Of a stretch of DNA of 64,000 nt, positions 43,262 through 51,779 are shown piece by piece; positions within the stretch are counted from its first letter, which is position 1; every line of letters begins with the position of its first letter. A program made the position numbers and the translations under genes. The DNA is from Prevotella veroralis DSM 19559 = JCM 6290. GTDB lineage: Bacteria; Bacteroidota; Bacteroidia; Bacteroidales; Bacteroidaceae. The DNA lies in assembly GCF_000377625.1 (NCBI RefSeq), contig NZ_KB898329.1:1-64000 (forward strand). Reading direction: 5' to 3'. The notes beneath the pieces were generated by a model. It did no database searches. It had not been told where the DNA came from and saw only the letters and a list, made by a program, of their open reading frames with translations.

Positions 43262-44422
43262 CTATGGGATGTTTGCTTGTGCAATGCTGCTGGTTAACTT
43301 CTCAACCATTATCTTCGCTGCGTTATCAGGCGCAACAGCATCTCCAAGGCGTTCGCGGACGATTTGATAATCGGCAAGCATGCGCTCACGAGCGGGCTGA
43401 CCGGGTAAGATTCGATATAACTCGTTGGCTATATTGTAAATTGAAAAGCGGTCGGCGAGTAATTCCTGTACGATTTCTTTATCGGCAATGAGGTTGACGA
43501 GGGAGATGAAACGCACCTTAATTATATACTTGAAAGCGAAACGAATGAGCTTCGGAACGGGCGTCTCATAGCAAACCACTTGCGGAACATTGAGCAAAGC
43601 GGTCTCAAGTGTTGCGGTTCCACTCGTGACTAATGCCGCTGTGGAGTGGGTGAGTAACTCGTAAGTCTGCAACTCCACCATCTTAGCTTCACTATCTCCG
43701 AGATATTTCTTATAGTATGATTTCTCGATAGAAGGGGCTGCCGCAATCACCATTTGATAGTCTTCAAAGTGGCGTGCAGCCTCAAGCATTGACGGAAGAT
43801 TATCCTTTATCTCTTGTTTCCTACTGCCTGCAAGGATTGCAATAATCGGTTTCGACGATAAGTTATTACGCTGACAGAACTCATCTTTCGACTCTGTGTA
43901 AACATGCTGGAAGTTATCTACTTCCTCCTTAGTTGGGTTGCCAACGTAATGTATTTTGTAGTGATGTTTCTTCTCATAGAAGGGTATCTCAAATGGAAGA
44001 ATAGAGAACATCTCCTTCACATCACGCTTAATAGCTTTGATTCTCCACTCCTTCCATGCCCATATCTTCGGTGAGATGTAATAGAAGACAGGTATGTTTG
44101 TATTTTTCTTTACATATTTGGCAATACTAAGATTGAAGCCTGGATAGTCGATGAGGATCACTACGTCGGGTTGCCAACGTACGATATCTTCCTTGCACAT
44201 CTTCATGTTCTTGAAGATAGTGGGTAGGTGGAGTAGAACTGGCACAAAGCCCATGTAGGCAAGTTCCCGATAATGTTTAACCCGTGTTCCACCCACTCTC
44301 TGCATTAGATCTCCACCCAAGAAGCGGAACTCGGCAGCAGGGTCATACTGCATCAAAGACTGCATCAGGCGTGAAGCATGTAGATCGCCAGAGGCCTCAC
44401 CAACAATCAAGTAATACTTCAT
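43262..44422 (-). CDS. lpxB: lipid-A-disaccharide synthase
   Basis: A 386-residue GT19 glycosyltransferase of normal length. The N-terminus MKYYLIVGEASGDLHASRLM is the LpxB signature, followed by VVILIDYPGFNLSIAKYVKK, YYISPKIWAWKEWRIKAIK, and the C-terminal donor-site motifs GSRKQEIKDNLPSML and LVTSGTATLETAL. It joins UDP-2,3-diacylglucosamine to lipid X to form the lipid A disaccharide at the inner face of the inner membrane. It follows surE by 11 bases on the same transcript. Its 3' end is next to the composite repeat at 42875-43245. Confidence 0.96.
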   Translation of the reverse strand: MKYYLIVGEASGDLHASRLMQSLMQYDPAAEFRFLGGDLMQRVGGTRVKHYRELAYMGFVPVLLHLPTIFKNMKMCKEDIVRWQPDVVILIDYPGFNLSIAKYVKKNTNIPVFYYISPKIWAWKEWRIKAIKRDVKEMFSILPFEIPFYEKKHHYKIHYVGNPTKEEVDNFQHVYTESKDEFCQRNNLSSKPIIAILAGSRKQEIKDNLPSMLEAARHFEDYQMVIAAAPSIEKSYYKKYLGDSEAKMVELQTYELLTHSTAALVTSGTATLETALLNVPQVVCYETPVPKLIRFAFKYIIKVRFISLVNLIADKEIVQELLADRFSIYNIANELYRILPGQPARERMLADYQIVRERLGDAVAPDNAAKIMVEKLTSSIAQANIP

Positions 44423-44433
44423 ATATCAAGTGT

Positions 44434-45207
44434 TTAGAGGGTATTCCACGTGTTCATCTTCTCAATCATATCGTAGTCCGTGACGTCAATACGTGTTGGC
44501 GTAACCGATACATAACCGTGTTTTAAAGCCCATTGATCCGTGTCGGTGGCATCGGGTTCATCGTTTTGATAATGCCCAATCATCCAATAGTAATCGAAGC
44601 CACGAGGGTGTTTGCAACGTTCAACTTCACGTGTCCAACTACCGAATCCCATACGGCAAACTTTCAAGCCAGCGAACTTCTCCACCTTTGGGAAGTTTAC
44701 ATTCAAGCATACGCCCTTAGGGAGTCCATCGGTGAGAACCTTCTTTACAATCTTTCTTACGTAATCCCTGAGGTAAGAGAGGTCGGCTTCTGTGTTATAG
44801 TCACAGCTTGAGAAGGCTATAGAAGGAATATATTTCATGCAGCCTTCATAGGCTACTCCCATCGTACCACTGTAGTGATTATTCACAGAAGAGTTGTCGC
44901 CATGGTTGATGCCACTAAGGATTAAATCTGGTTTACGCTCTTTGAGCAACTGATCTAATGCAAGTTTAACGCAATCAACAGGCGTTCCTGTACATGACCA
45001 TACCTCACAATTAGGAATGTTATGACGCTGTTTCAATAACAAATAATCAGTTACCGAGAAGGCACATGAGAATCCCGAACGTCCCGATTCAGGTGCACAA
45101 ACAACCACATCAGCAAAGTCTGTGAGGAAAGAAACCAACGTACGAATACCGTTCGAATGGTATCCATCGTCGTTAGAGATGAGTATAAGTGGTTTAGTAA
45201 AATTCAT
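44434..45207 (-). CDS. surE: 5'/3'-nucleotidase SurE
   Basis: A 257-residue metal-dependent survival protein. The metal site ISNDDGYHSNGI is at 9-20, and the family segment LSGINHGDNSSVNNHYSGTM, then VAYEG, follows near the middle. SurE dephosphorylates nucleoside monophosphates and short polyphosphate. Its stop is 11 bases before lpxB; the two are co-transcribed from a promoter upstream of surE and diverge from parA. Confidence 0.95.
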   Translation of the reverse strand: MNFTKPLILISNDDGYHSNGIRTLVSFLTDFADVVVCAPESGRSGFSCAFSVTDYLLLKQRHNIPNCEVWSCTGTPVDCVKLALDQLLKERKPDLILSGINHGDNSSVNNHYSGTMGVAYEGCMKYIPSIAFSSCDYNTEADLSYLRDYVRKIVKKVLTDGLPKGVCLNVNFPKVEKFAGLKVCRMGFGSWTREVERCKHPRGFDYYWMIGHYQNDEPDATDTDQWALKHGYVSVTPTRIDVTDYDMIEKMNTWNTL

Positions 45208-45228
45208 TGTTTTCGCTTTTGATTGGAT

Positions 45229-45237
45229 GCAAAAGTA
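45229..45237 (-). promoter_or_regulatory. promoter -7 element of surE-lpxB
   Basis: TACTTTTGC on the minus strand, 21 bases upstream of the surE start. No clear TTG at the expected distance. Confidence 0.55.
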
Positions 45238-45279
45238 CGAAAAAAGGTTTATAAAGCTCCCTGTCTCGCATAATTTGTG

Positions 45280-45287
45280 TATCTTTG
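45280..45287 (+). promoter_or_regulatory. promoter -7 element of parAB
   Basis: TATCTTTG followed by T, 34 bases upstream of the parA ATG at 45322. Confidence 0.55.
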
Positions 45288-45321
45288 TAGCCTAATAAAC
45301 GTATTTGGAATATATAGAGAA

Positions 45322-46089
45322 ATGGGAAAGATTATCGCTCTCGCCAACCAAAAAGGTGGTGTTGGAAAGACAACAACCACCATCAATTTAGCAGCTTCTC
45401 TTGCTACTTTAGAGAAGAGCGTGTTGGTTATCGATGCCGATCCACAGGCTAATGCTTCAAGTGGTTTGGGCGTAGATATAAAAGAAGTGGATTGTTCGCT
45501 TTACGAATGTATCATTGACCATGCAGATATAAGAGACGCTATCTACACAACTGATATTGAAGGGCTTGATATCGTGCCAAGCCATATTGACCTTGTCGGA
45601 GCCGAGATTGAGATGTTGAAACTCAGCGGTCGTGAAAAGGTGATGAGCAATCTGCTTGCAGGTATCCGTGATGATTATGATTACATCCTGATAGACTGTA
45701 GTCCGTCATTAGGGCTTATTACGGTCAATGCCTTGACTGCAGCTGATTCCGTAATCATACCTGTTCAGTGTGAATACTTCGCTTTGGAAGGTATTAGCAA
45801 ACTGTTGAATACAATCAAGATCATTAAGAGTAAGCTTAATCCGAAGCTTGAGATAGAAGGCTTCTTATTGACAATGTATGATAGTCGCCTTCGATTAGCT
45901 CGACAGATATATGACGAAGTTAAGCGTCATTTCCAGGAACTGGTGTTCCGGTCTGTCATACAACGTAACGTCAAACTATCCGAGAGTCCGAGTCATGGAT
46001 TACCTGTTATCCTCTATGATGCAGACTCTACTGGAGCAAAGAATCACCTTAGTTTGGCAAAAGAAATCATCGAAAAGAATAAGAAATAA
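45322..46089 (+). CDS. parA: chromosome partitioning ATPase ParA (Soj)
   Basis: A 255-residue ParA-type ATPase. The deviant Walker A motif KGGVGKTT lies at 11-18, followed by LVIDADPQANASSGLG (Walker A') and YILIDCSPSLGLITVNAL (Walker B). I chose the ATG at 45322 because the protein then begins MGKIIALANQKGG as in other family members; an in-frame ATG at 45277 precedes the promoter -7 element. With ParB it moves replication origins to cell halves. parB follows after three bases. The size fits chromosomal Soj without an extra N-terminal regulatory domain. Confidence 0.95.
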   Translation: MGKIIALANQKGGVGKTTTTINLAASLATLEKSVLVIDADPQANASSGLGVDIKEVDCSLYECIIDHADIRDAIYTTDIEGLDIVPSHIDLVGAEIEMLKLSGREKVMSNLLAGIRDDYDYILIDCSPSLGLITVNALTAADSVIIPVQCEYFALEGISKLLNTIKIIKSKLNPKLEIEGFLLTMYDSRLRLARQIYDEVKRHFQELVFRSVIQRNVKLSESPSHGLPVILYDADSTGAKNHLSLAKEIIEKNKK

Positions 46090-46092
46090 GCA

Positions 46093-46998
46093 ATGGCTGT
46101 TCATAAGAAATACAATCGAAATACAAAGACGAATGCGTTAGGGCGTGGACTTGATGCGCTGATCTCTACCGAAACTGTTAGTACGCAAGGTAGTTCAACC
46201 ATAAATGAGATCGCCTTAGATCAGATTGAGGCGAATCCTAATCAGCCACGCCGTGAGTTTGATCCTGTTGCTTTGGAAGAGTTGGCGAATAGCATTCGTG
46301 AGCTTGGATTAGTACAACCGATCACATTGAGACAGATAGCTGATAACCGCTTCCAGATCATCGCTGGTGAGCGACGTTGGCGTGCGAGTCAGTTGGCAGG
46401 ATTGACTGCTATCCCTGCTTATATTCGAACGATTAAGGACGAGAGTGTGATGGAGTTAGCATTGGTAGAGAATATCCAACGTGAGGACTTGAATGCTATT
46501 GAGATTGCACTTGCCTATGAGCACTTGTTGGAGAAGAGTGGTATGACGCAAGAGAGAGTGGCAGAACGAGTTGGAAAGAGTCGTGCAGCTGTTGCTAATT
46601 ATCTTCGTCTTCTGAAGCTCCCAGCGCAAGTTCAGATGGCATTACAGAAGAAGTACGTTGATATGGGACATGCTCGTGCATTGCTATCGTTAGATAGTCC
46701 TGCATTACAACTGAAGCTTTATCGTGAGATACTAAAGAATGGTTATAGCGTTAGAAAGGTCGAGGAGCTATGCCAGCGGCTTAATAGAGGGGAAGACATA
46801 CAGTCTGCTAAGAAGAAAATAGCAGCTCGCGCGCGTCTGCCGGAGGAGTTTAATATCCTTAAGCAACGCCTTTCCTCTTTCTTTAATACAAAGGTTCAGA
46901 TGAGCTGCAATGCGAGTGGAAAAGGAAAGATAAGTATTCCGTTTGCTTCAGAAGAAGAGTTGGAGCATATCATGGAAGTGATGGATAAGATAAAGTAA
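46093..46998 (+). CDS. parB: chromosome partitioning protein ParB
   Basis: A 301-residue ParB. The basic N-terminus with LGRGLDALI carries the ParA-activating segment. The CTPase/ParB box has NPNQPRREF and AGERRWRASQ (GERR at 92-95), and the central HTH contains TQERVAERVGKSRAAVANYL. The C-terminal dimer domain is present. It binds parS sites and loads onto DNA as a CTP-dependent clamp. No convincing parS site was found in the window. It is co-transcribed with parA and followed by a DUF5683 gene, a common order in Bacteroidetes. Confidence 0.95.
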   Translation: MAVHKKYNRNTKTNALGRGLDALISTETVSTQGSSTINEIALDQIEANPNQPRREFDPVALEELANSIRELGLVQPITLRQIADNRFQIIAGERRWRASQLAGLTAIPAYIRTIKDESVMELALVENIQREDLNAIEIALAYEHLLEKSGMTQERVAERVGKSRAAVANYLRLLKLPAQVQMALQKKYVDMGHARALLSLDSPALQLKLYREILKNGYSVRKVEELCQRLNRGEDIQSAKKKIAARARLPEEFNILKQRLSSFFNTKVQMSCNASGKGKISIPFASEEELEHIMEVMDKIK

Positions 46999-47037
46999 GG
47001 TACTTCCTTTACGGGTATTAGTTAATTAGAACGGATA

Positions 47038-47820
47038 GTGATGATGGTGAAGAATATAATTCGTAGGGGGATATTAGTGGTAGGGATGCTCATTTGTTCA
47101 ATGAGTATGCAGGCTCAGAATGTCCTTGAAGATACGATAAAAGTAATCTACCCAGGCGATTCTTCCGTTGTAAAAGTTCCTAATTCACAGGATAAGTACA
47201 TAGAGGAAAAAGCAATCACGACACCTGATGATGAGGGACGTCTCACTTCTGTTGTACGTAAGGATAGCCTCGGTCTTGTGAAAAAGCAAGCTCGTGACTG
47301 GGCAAAATGGCGTCCTAATCCTAAGAGAGCATTGTGGTTAGCATTAGTACTACCCGGTGCTGGACAGGTTTATAATCGTAAGTATTGGAAGCTCCCGATA
47401 TTCTATGGCGGCTTTGTTGGGTGTATTTACGCCATGACATGGAATAATCAGATGTATCATGACTATGCACAGGCATACGTCGACCTTGTCGATAATGACC
47501 CTACGACACAGAGCTATAATAGCTTCTTGCATTTGGGCACAACGATTACACCTGCTAATGAAGAACGCTATAAGAACATATTTAAACAACGCAAAGATCG
47601 CTATCGCCGGTGGCGTGATTTGAGTATCTTTGCAACCGTGGCAGTCTATGCTTTATCAGTAATTGATGCTTACGTAGATGCCTCTCTATCAGATTTTAAT
47701 ATTTCAGATGACCTCTCGTTGCACATTGCACCGACGGTTATTCCAGATAAGAGTATCACTACACCGAATCATCCCTTCCGTTCATCGGCAATAGGAATAG
47801 GCTGTAGTTTGACATTCTAA
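47038..47820 (+). CDS. DUF5683 domain membrane protein
   Basis: A 260-residue exported protein with an N-terminal signal segment (ILVVGMLICSMSMQAQ). The DUF5683 core starts near residue 90 with WRPNPKRALWLALVLPGAGQ and VYNRKYWKLPIFYGGFVGCI, giving two or three membrane-associated hydrophobic segments, and ends with a strand predicted from IGIGCSLTF. The function is unknown. It follows parB by 39 bases and precedes a lytic transglycosylase, a neighbourhood seen in many Bacteroidetes and suggestive of a link between chromosome segregation and the cell wall. Two further in-frame ATGs at 47041 and 47044 are possible starts. Confidence 0.82.
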   Translation: MMMVKNIIRRGILVVGMLICSMSMQAQNVLEDTIKVIYPGDSSVVKVPNSQDKYIEEKAITTPDDEGRLTSVVRKDSLGLVKKQARDWAKWRPNPKRALWLALVLPGAGQVYNRKYWKLPIFYGGFVGCIYAMTWNNQMYHDYAQAYVDLVDNDPTTQSYNSFLHLGTTITPANEERYKNIFKQRKDRYRRWRDLSIFATVAVYALSVIDAYVDASLSDFNISDDLSLHIAPTVIPDKSITTPNHPFRSSAIGIGCSLTF

Positions 47821-47860
47821 GCAGTGACGCACTGTATTTGCGTTAACTAAATAAGACGTA

Positions 47861-49027
47861 ATGAACCATAAGATATATTTCGTTTCACTCCTAATTGTAC
47901 TGGTGTCAACCAGTAGTTTGCATGCACAAAGACAAACTGTTGTGGATGATCATGGCAATACTTTGGATGTTAGCATACCAACTGCTGATAGCTTACTGAC
48001 AGGGTATGTTGATGTTAATTACACGGATGATAAGTTCTATGAAAGTGGTAAACTCCAAGGCTTGAATAGTGGGAAAACAACAGAGAAAGGGAGTATTGAA
48101 GACATAGAAGAGGGTTTGGAAGGCATTGATCGTAAGATGCGTAGCCTTTCAGAAGTGATGACATTGACTTGTAATGACGAAGTGAAACGATATATTGATA
48201 GGTACACAAAGGTTGGGCGAAAGTCTACCAGTTATCTACTTGGGCGTGCCAGCTATTATAACCCATTCTTTGAAAAGGCTTTGCGCACTTATGGTCTACC
48301 ACAAGAACTGAAGTATCTTCCAATAATAGAGTCCGGTCTTGACCCTAACGCAACATCACGAGTTGGAGCCACAGGACTATGGCAGTTTATGACAACTACA
48401 GGTAAGCAATACAACCTCCAAATAGATAATTATATTGATGAAAGGCGTGATCCCGAGAAGTCGTCCTATGCTGCTGCACGCTTTCTAAGCGATCTTTACA
48501 ATCGTTTCGGAGACTGGACTCTAGCCTTGGCAGCTTATAACTGTGGTCCAGGACGTGTGAGTAGTGCTATCGCCAAGGCTGGTGGTGGATCCGACTTCTG
48601 GGCTGTTTACCGTTATCTCCCTAAAGAGACACGAGGCTATGTGCCTGCTTTTATTGCTGTAAACTACGTGATGAATTACTATGGCGATTATAATATAACA
48701 CCGCTTCCAACCAATCTTCCGGCTCAATGTGATACTGTTGTGATAGAGAAAGACGTCACATTAGCGAAGGTGGCAGACGTTTTGGGGATTGATTTAGATA
48801 AGATTAAAACGCTTAATCCACAGTACAAGTTGGGCGTAGTGAAAGCCCTTTCCACTTACGGAATGGCTAAGTTAAGATTGCCAGTAGATATGATTGAGAA
48901 GTTTAACTATAGCAAAGAACTTATATATCAAGATGAGGCATCATTCGAGAAAACCAACCCTAATGTCGTTGCTACTAACGCGAACCAAACAACCGTACTA
49001 CATAGACAGGGCGTAATGATGCACTAA
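47861..49027 (+). CDS. membrane-bound lytic murein transglycosylase (MltD-like)
   Basis: A 388-residue periplasmic enzyme with signal peptide (cut after LHAQ, residue 23). The SLT catalytic domain spans about 125-270: [20 protein letters not shown] with catalytic Glu157, then WQFM and the later [17 protein letters not shown] LysM-like peptidoglycan-binding repeat follows ([20 protein letters not shown], then NPQY). It cleaves glycan strands to form 1,6-anhydromuropeptides. It lies in the parAB-DUF5683-MltD-RSH block, 40 bases after the DUF5683 gene. Confidence 0.93.
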   Translation: MNHKIYFVSLLIVLVSTSSLHAQRQTVVDDHGNTLDVSIPTADSLLTGYVDVNYTDDKFYESGKLQGLNSGKTTEKGSIEDIEEGLEGIDRKMRSLSEVMTLTCNDEVKRYIDRYTKVGRKSTSYLLGRASYYNPFFEKALRTYGLPQELKYLPIIESGLDPNATSRVGATGLWQFMTTTGKQYNLQIDNYIDERRDPEKSSYAAARFLSDLYNRFGDWTLALAAYNCGPGRVSSAIAKAGGGSDFWAVYRYLPKETRGYVPAFIAVNYVMNYYGDYNITPLPTNLPAQCDTVVIEKDVTLAKVADVLGIDLDKIKTLNPQYKLGVVKALSTYGMAKLRLPVDMIEKFNYSKELIYQDEASFEKTNPNVVATNANQTTVLHRQGVMMH

Positions 49028-49068
49028 ACAAGTCTTTCACCTTATTATATTATAGGAGAGGATGCACT

Positions 49069-51366
49069 ATGGATAAAGACAAGGAACGAACAGAAGTAAA
49101 AGCGATTGATTATGAGAAGATGGTTGATGAAGCCTTCCAACATCTTCTTGATACCTATCTTGCCTCGCGTCATCGTAAGAAGGTTGACATCATAACTAAG
49201 GCTTTCAACTTCGCACGACAGGCTCATAAAGGGGTTCGCCGATTGTCAGGTGAACCATATATCTTGCACCCAATCGCTGTTGCCCAGATAGCTTGTGAGG
49301 AGATGGGACTCGGTGCAACGAGTATCAGTGCAGCCTTATTACATGATGTTGTAGAGGATACGGACTACACAGTAGAGGATATTGAAAACATCTTCGGATC
49401 GAAGATTGCGCAGATAGTTGATGGTCTGACAAAGATCTCTGGAGGTATTTTTGGAGAGCAAGCCTCCGCTCAAGCCGAGAACTTCAAGAAGCTCTTATTG
49501 ACGATGAGTGACGACATTCGGGTCATACTCATTAAGATCTGCGACCGCTTGCACAATATGCGCACCCTCGCTTCTCAGCCTGCTAACAAGCAATATAAGA
49601 TAGCTGGTGAGACGCTCTATATCTATGCGCCGCTTGCGAATCGACTAGGTCTTAATAAGATAAAGACCGAATTAGAGGATCTAAGTTTCCGTTACGAGCA
49701 TCCCGATGCATACGCTTCTATTGAGAAGAAGTTGGCTTCTACGCAAGCACAACGCGACACTCTCTTCGACGAGTTTACTGCTCCTATCCGCAAAGAACTC
49801 GATAAGATGGGGTTTGAATATGAGTTGAAAGCACGTGTGAAGAGCCCTTACTCCATTTGGTGTAAGATGCAGAATAAACATGTAACATTCGAAGAGATCT
49901 ATGATATCCTTGCTGTCCGAATCATCTATAAGCCTAAGTCTAAGGAAGAAGAAATCAATAACTGCTTCCAAATCTACGTCGCCATTAGTCAGATATACAA
50001 GAGTCATCCCGATCGACTTCGCGACTGGGTGAACCATCCAAAGGCTAATGGTTACCAGGCATTGCACGTTACCTTGATGTCATCAAAGGGTCGATGGATA
50101 GAGGTGCAGATTCGTTCTGAACACATGGATGAGCTTGCCGAGCAAGGATTTGCAGCCCATTGGAAATATAAGGATGGTGGGGAAATAGCCGAAGATGAGG
50201 GAGAATTGAATGAATGGCTTAGTACTATCAAGGAGATACTGGATGATCCTCAACCTGACGCAATGGACTTCTTAGATGCTATTAAGCTCAATCTCTTTGC
50301 CTCCGAGATATTTGTCTTCACTCCAAAAGGTGAGATTAAAACAATGCCGGCAGGCTGTACTGCACTCGACTTTGCCTTTCAGATACACACATTCCTTGGT
50401 AGTCACTGCATTGGAGCAAAGGTTAATCACAAGCTAGTACCGCTTAGTCACAAGCTACAAAGCGGTGATCAGGTTGAGATCCTCACGTCTATGTCACAGC
50501 ATGTCGACCCCTCTTGGATCAACTTCGTATCGACTGCTAAGGCTAAAGCTAAGATACAGGCAATCCTCCGCCGAGAGAGTCGTCAGATACAAAAGACTGG
50601 TGAGGAGAAGTTGTCCCAATGGTTGAAAGCAAACGACTTAGAGATGACAACGGCTGTATTAGATAGGCTTTGTGAGTTGCACGACCTAAAGAAGCACGAT
50701 AGTCTCTTCCTATCTATTGGAGACAAGACGGTCATTCTTGGCGATACAGATCTTGATGAACTTCGAGGGAAGAACAAGGCAGATAAGCCTACAGAAAAGC
50801 GTGGTTGGCGTCGTTATGTTCCTTTCTTGAAGGCTGGAAAGCGGGAGACTCGATCTATAGACACCGATGATTCTGGTCTTACAGAGGGATTGATCGTTGT
50901 GACCAAGAGCCTGAATAAGAAGAAACCTATCTTCATCAATGAGGATAATATCTATCGTTACATCTTCCCACATTGCTGTCATGCCATCCCCGGGGACGAT
51001 ATCTTGGGTTATATTGATAATAAGAATCATATCGAGATACACAAGCGTTCATGTCCAGTAGCAGCCAAATTGAAAGCCAGTTATGATACTCGCATATTGG
51101 ATGCAAAGTGGGACATGCACCGCAGCTTACTTTTTGAAGCAGCCATACAGATACGTGGTATTGATAGAAGTGGTATGTTACACGACATTGCCGATGTGCT
51201 TTCTGACCAGTTAGGAGTTAATATCCGTAAGATCACCATCACGAGTGACAACGGCATATTCGATGGTACCATTGAGATGCAAGTGCATGATCGTAAGGAC
51301 GTGGAGATGATCGTTGAGAGTATGAAGAATATAAAGGATATGCAAGAGGTGCAGTCTGTTCTGTAA
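49069..51366 (+). CDS. rsh: bifunctional (p)ppGpp synthetase/hydrolase (RelA/SpoT homologue)
   Basis: A 765-residue protein with all RSH domains. The HD hydrolase domain has H92-D93 followed by VVEDTDY, so hydrolysis should be active. The synthetase domain follows at about 245-370 (DILAVRIIYKPKSKEEEINN). The TGS domain lies at about 410-470 (VFTPKGEIKTMPAGCTALDF) and a C-terminal ACT domain at about 690-765 (IRGIDRSGMLHDIADVL). The domain content indicates a single bifunctional enzyme governing the stringent response. It ends the parAB block, 41 bases after the transglycosylase gene. Confidence 0.95.
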   Translation: MDKDKERTEVKAIDYEKMVDEAFQHLLDTYLASRHRKKVDIITKAFNFARQAHKGVRRLSGEPYILHPIAVAQIACEEMGLGATSISAALLHDVVEDTDYTVEDIENIFGSKIAQIVDGLTKISGGIFGEQASAQAENFKKLLLTMSDDIRVILIKICDRLHNMRTLASQPANKQYKIAGETLYIYAPLANRLGLNKIKTELEDLSFRYEHPDAYASIEKKLASTQAQRDTLFDEFTAPIRKELDKMGFEYELKARVKSPYSIWCKMQNKHVTFEEIYDILAVRIIYKPKSKEEEINNCFQIYVAISQIYKSHPDRLRDWVNHPKANGYQALHVTLMSSKGRWIEVQIRSEHMDELAEQGFAAHWKYKDGGEIAEDEGELNEWLSTIKEILDDPQPDAMDFLDAIKLNLFASEIFVFTPKGEIKTMPAGCTALDFAFQIHTFLGSHCIGAKVNHKLVPLSHKLQSGDQVEILTSMSQHVDPSWINFVSTAKAKAKIQAILRRESRQIQKTGEEKLSQWLKANDLEMTTAVLDRLCELHDLKKHDSLFLSIGDKTVILGDTDLDELRGKNKADKPTEKRGWRRYVPFLKAGKRETRSIDTDDSGLTEGLIVVTKSLNKKKPIFINEDNIYRYIFPHCCHAIPGDDILGYIDNKNHIEIHKRSCPVAAKLKASYDTRILDAKWDMHRSLLFEAAIQIRGIDRSGMLHDIADVLSDQLGVNIRKITITSDNGIFDGTIEMQVHDRKDVEMIVESMKNIKDMQEVQSVL

Positions 51367-51389
51367 GTAATAGACCCAAAGGTGTGAAG

Positions 51390-51480
51390 AACGGAACGCC
51401 CTTCTCGCCACGAAGAGAGGCTCTTCTTAATTCAAGGAGAGCCTTTCTTCATATTCAAGAAACGCCCTCTTCAAATGGAA
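51390..51480. repeat. nested inverted segments of the composite repeat family
   Basis: GAACGCCCTTCTCGCCACGA, AAGAGAGGCTCTTCTT and CAAGAAACGCCCTCTTC lie in series just after the rsh stop, without the CCACAAAGTA core. They can fold into long imperfect hairpins and probably act as the 3' end of the parAB-rsh transcript. Confidence 0.65.
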
Positions 51481-51535
51481 AGAACCCTTATTCTTACTTA
51501 AAATTAGGTAATATGTAAATCGCTAATAGTGGGTA

Positions 51536-51566
51536 TTGCTGTATTAAATAAATATCTATACCTTTG
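51536..51566 (+). promoter_or_regulatory. promoter of the TonB receptor/lipoprotein operon
   Basis: TTG at 51536-51538, a 20-base spacer and TACCTTTG at 51559-51566 form a full promoter. It leaves a leader of about 210 bases (51570-51779) in which I recognise no riboswitch. Confidence 0.8.
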
Positions 51567-51779
51567 CAACCGATAAAGATGTTGTATAGAATAAAGTACT
51601 GAATAAGGCTTCATCTACAAACAAACATCTACGAATCTGCGGATCTGTAGGCAATAGCCAATAGATCTCTAAACTTAATTTATGAACTGAGTAGCATATT
51701 AAAAGATACTCATTTCTCCTGCAAAGAGTGGGAGAATTGCATAAACTTAAATGATAAACTACTCACAATCTGATAATAT

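Noticed and set aside
43093..43491. 132-residue plus-strand frame overlapping the lpxB 3' end
   Set aside because: It covers repeat DNA and the antisense of lpxB and has no family resemblance.
44440..44460. parS-like site TATTCCACGTGTTCA near parAB
   Set aside because: Only the CACGTG centre fits; the right arm differs from the ParB consensus, and it lies in the surE 3' end.
51570..51779. Riboswitch in the leader of the TonB receptor operon
   Set aside because: Only short weak stems are seen; no cobalamin, TPP or other conserved core is recognisable.
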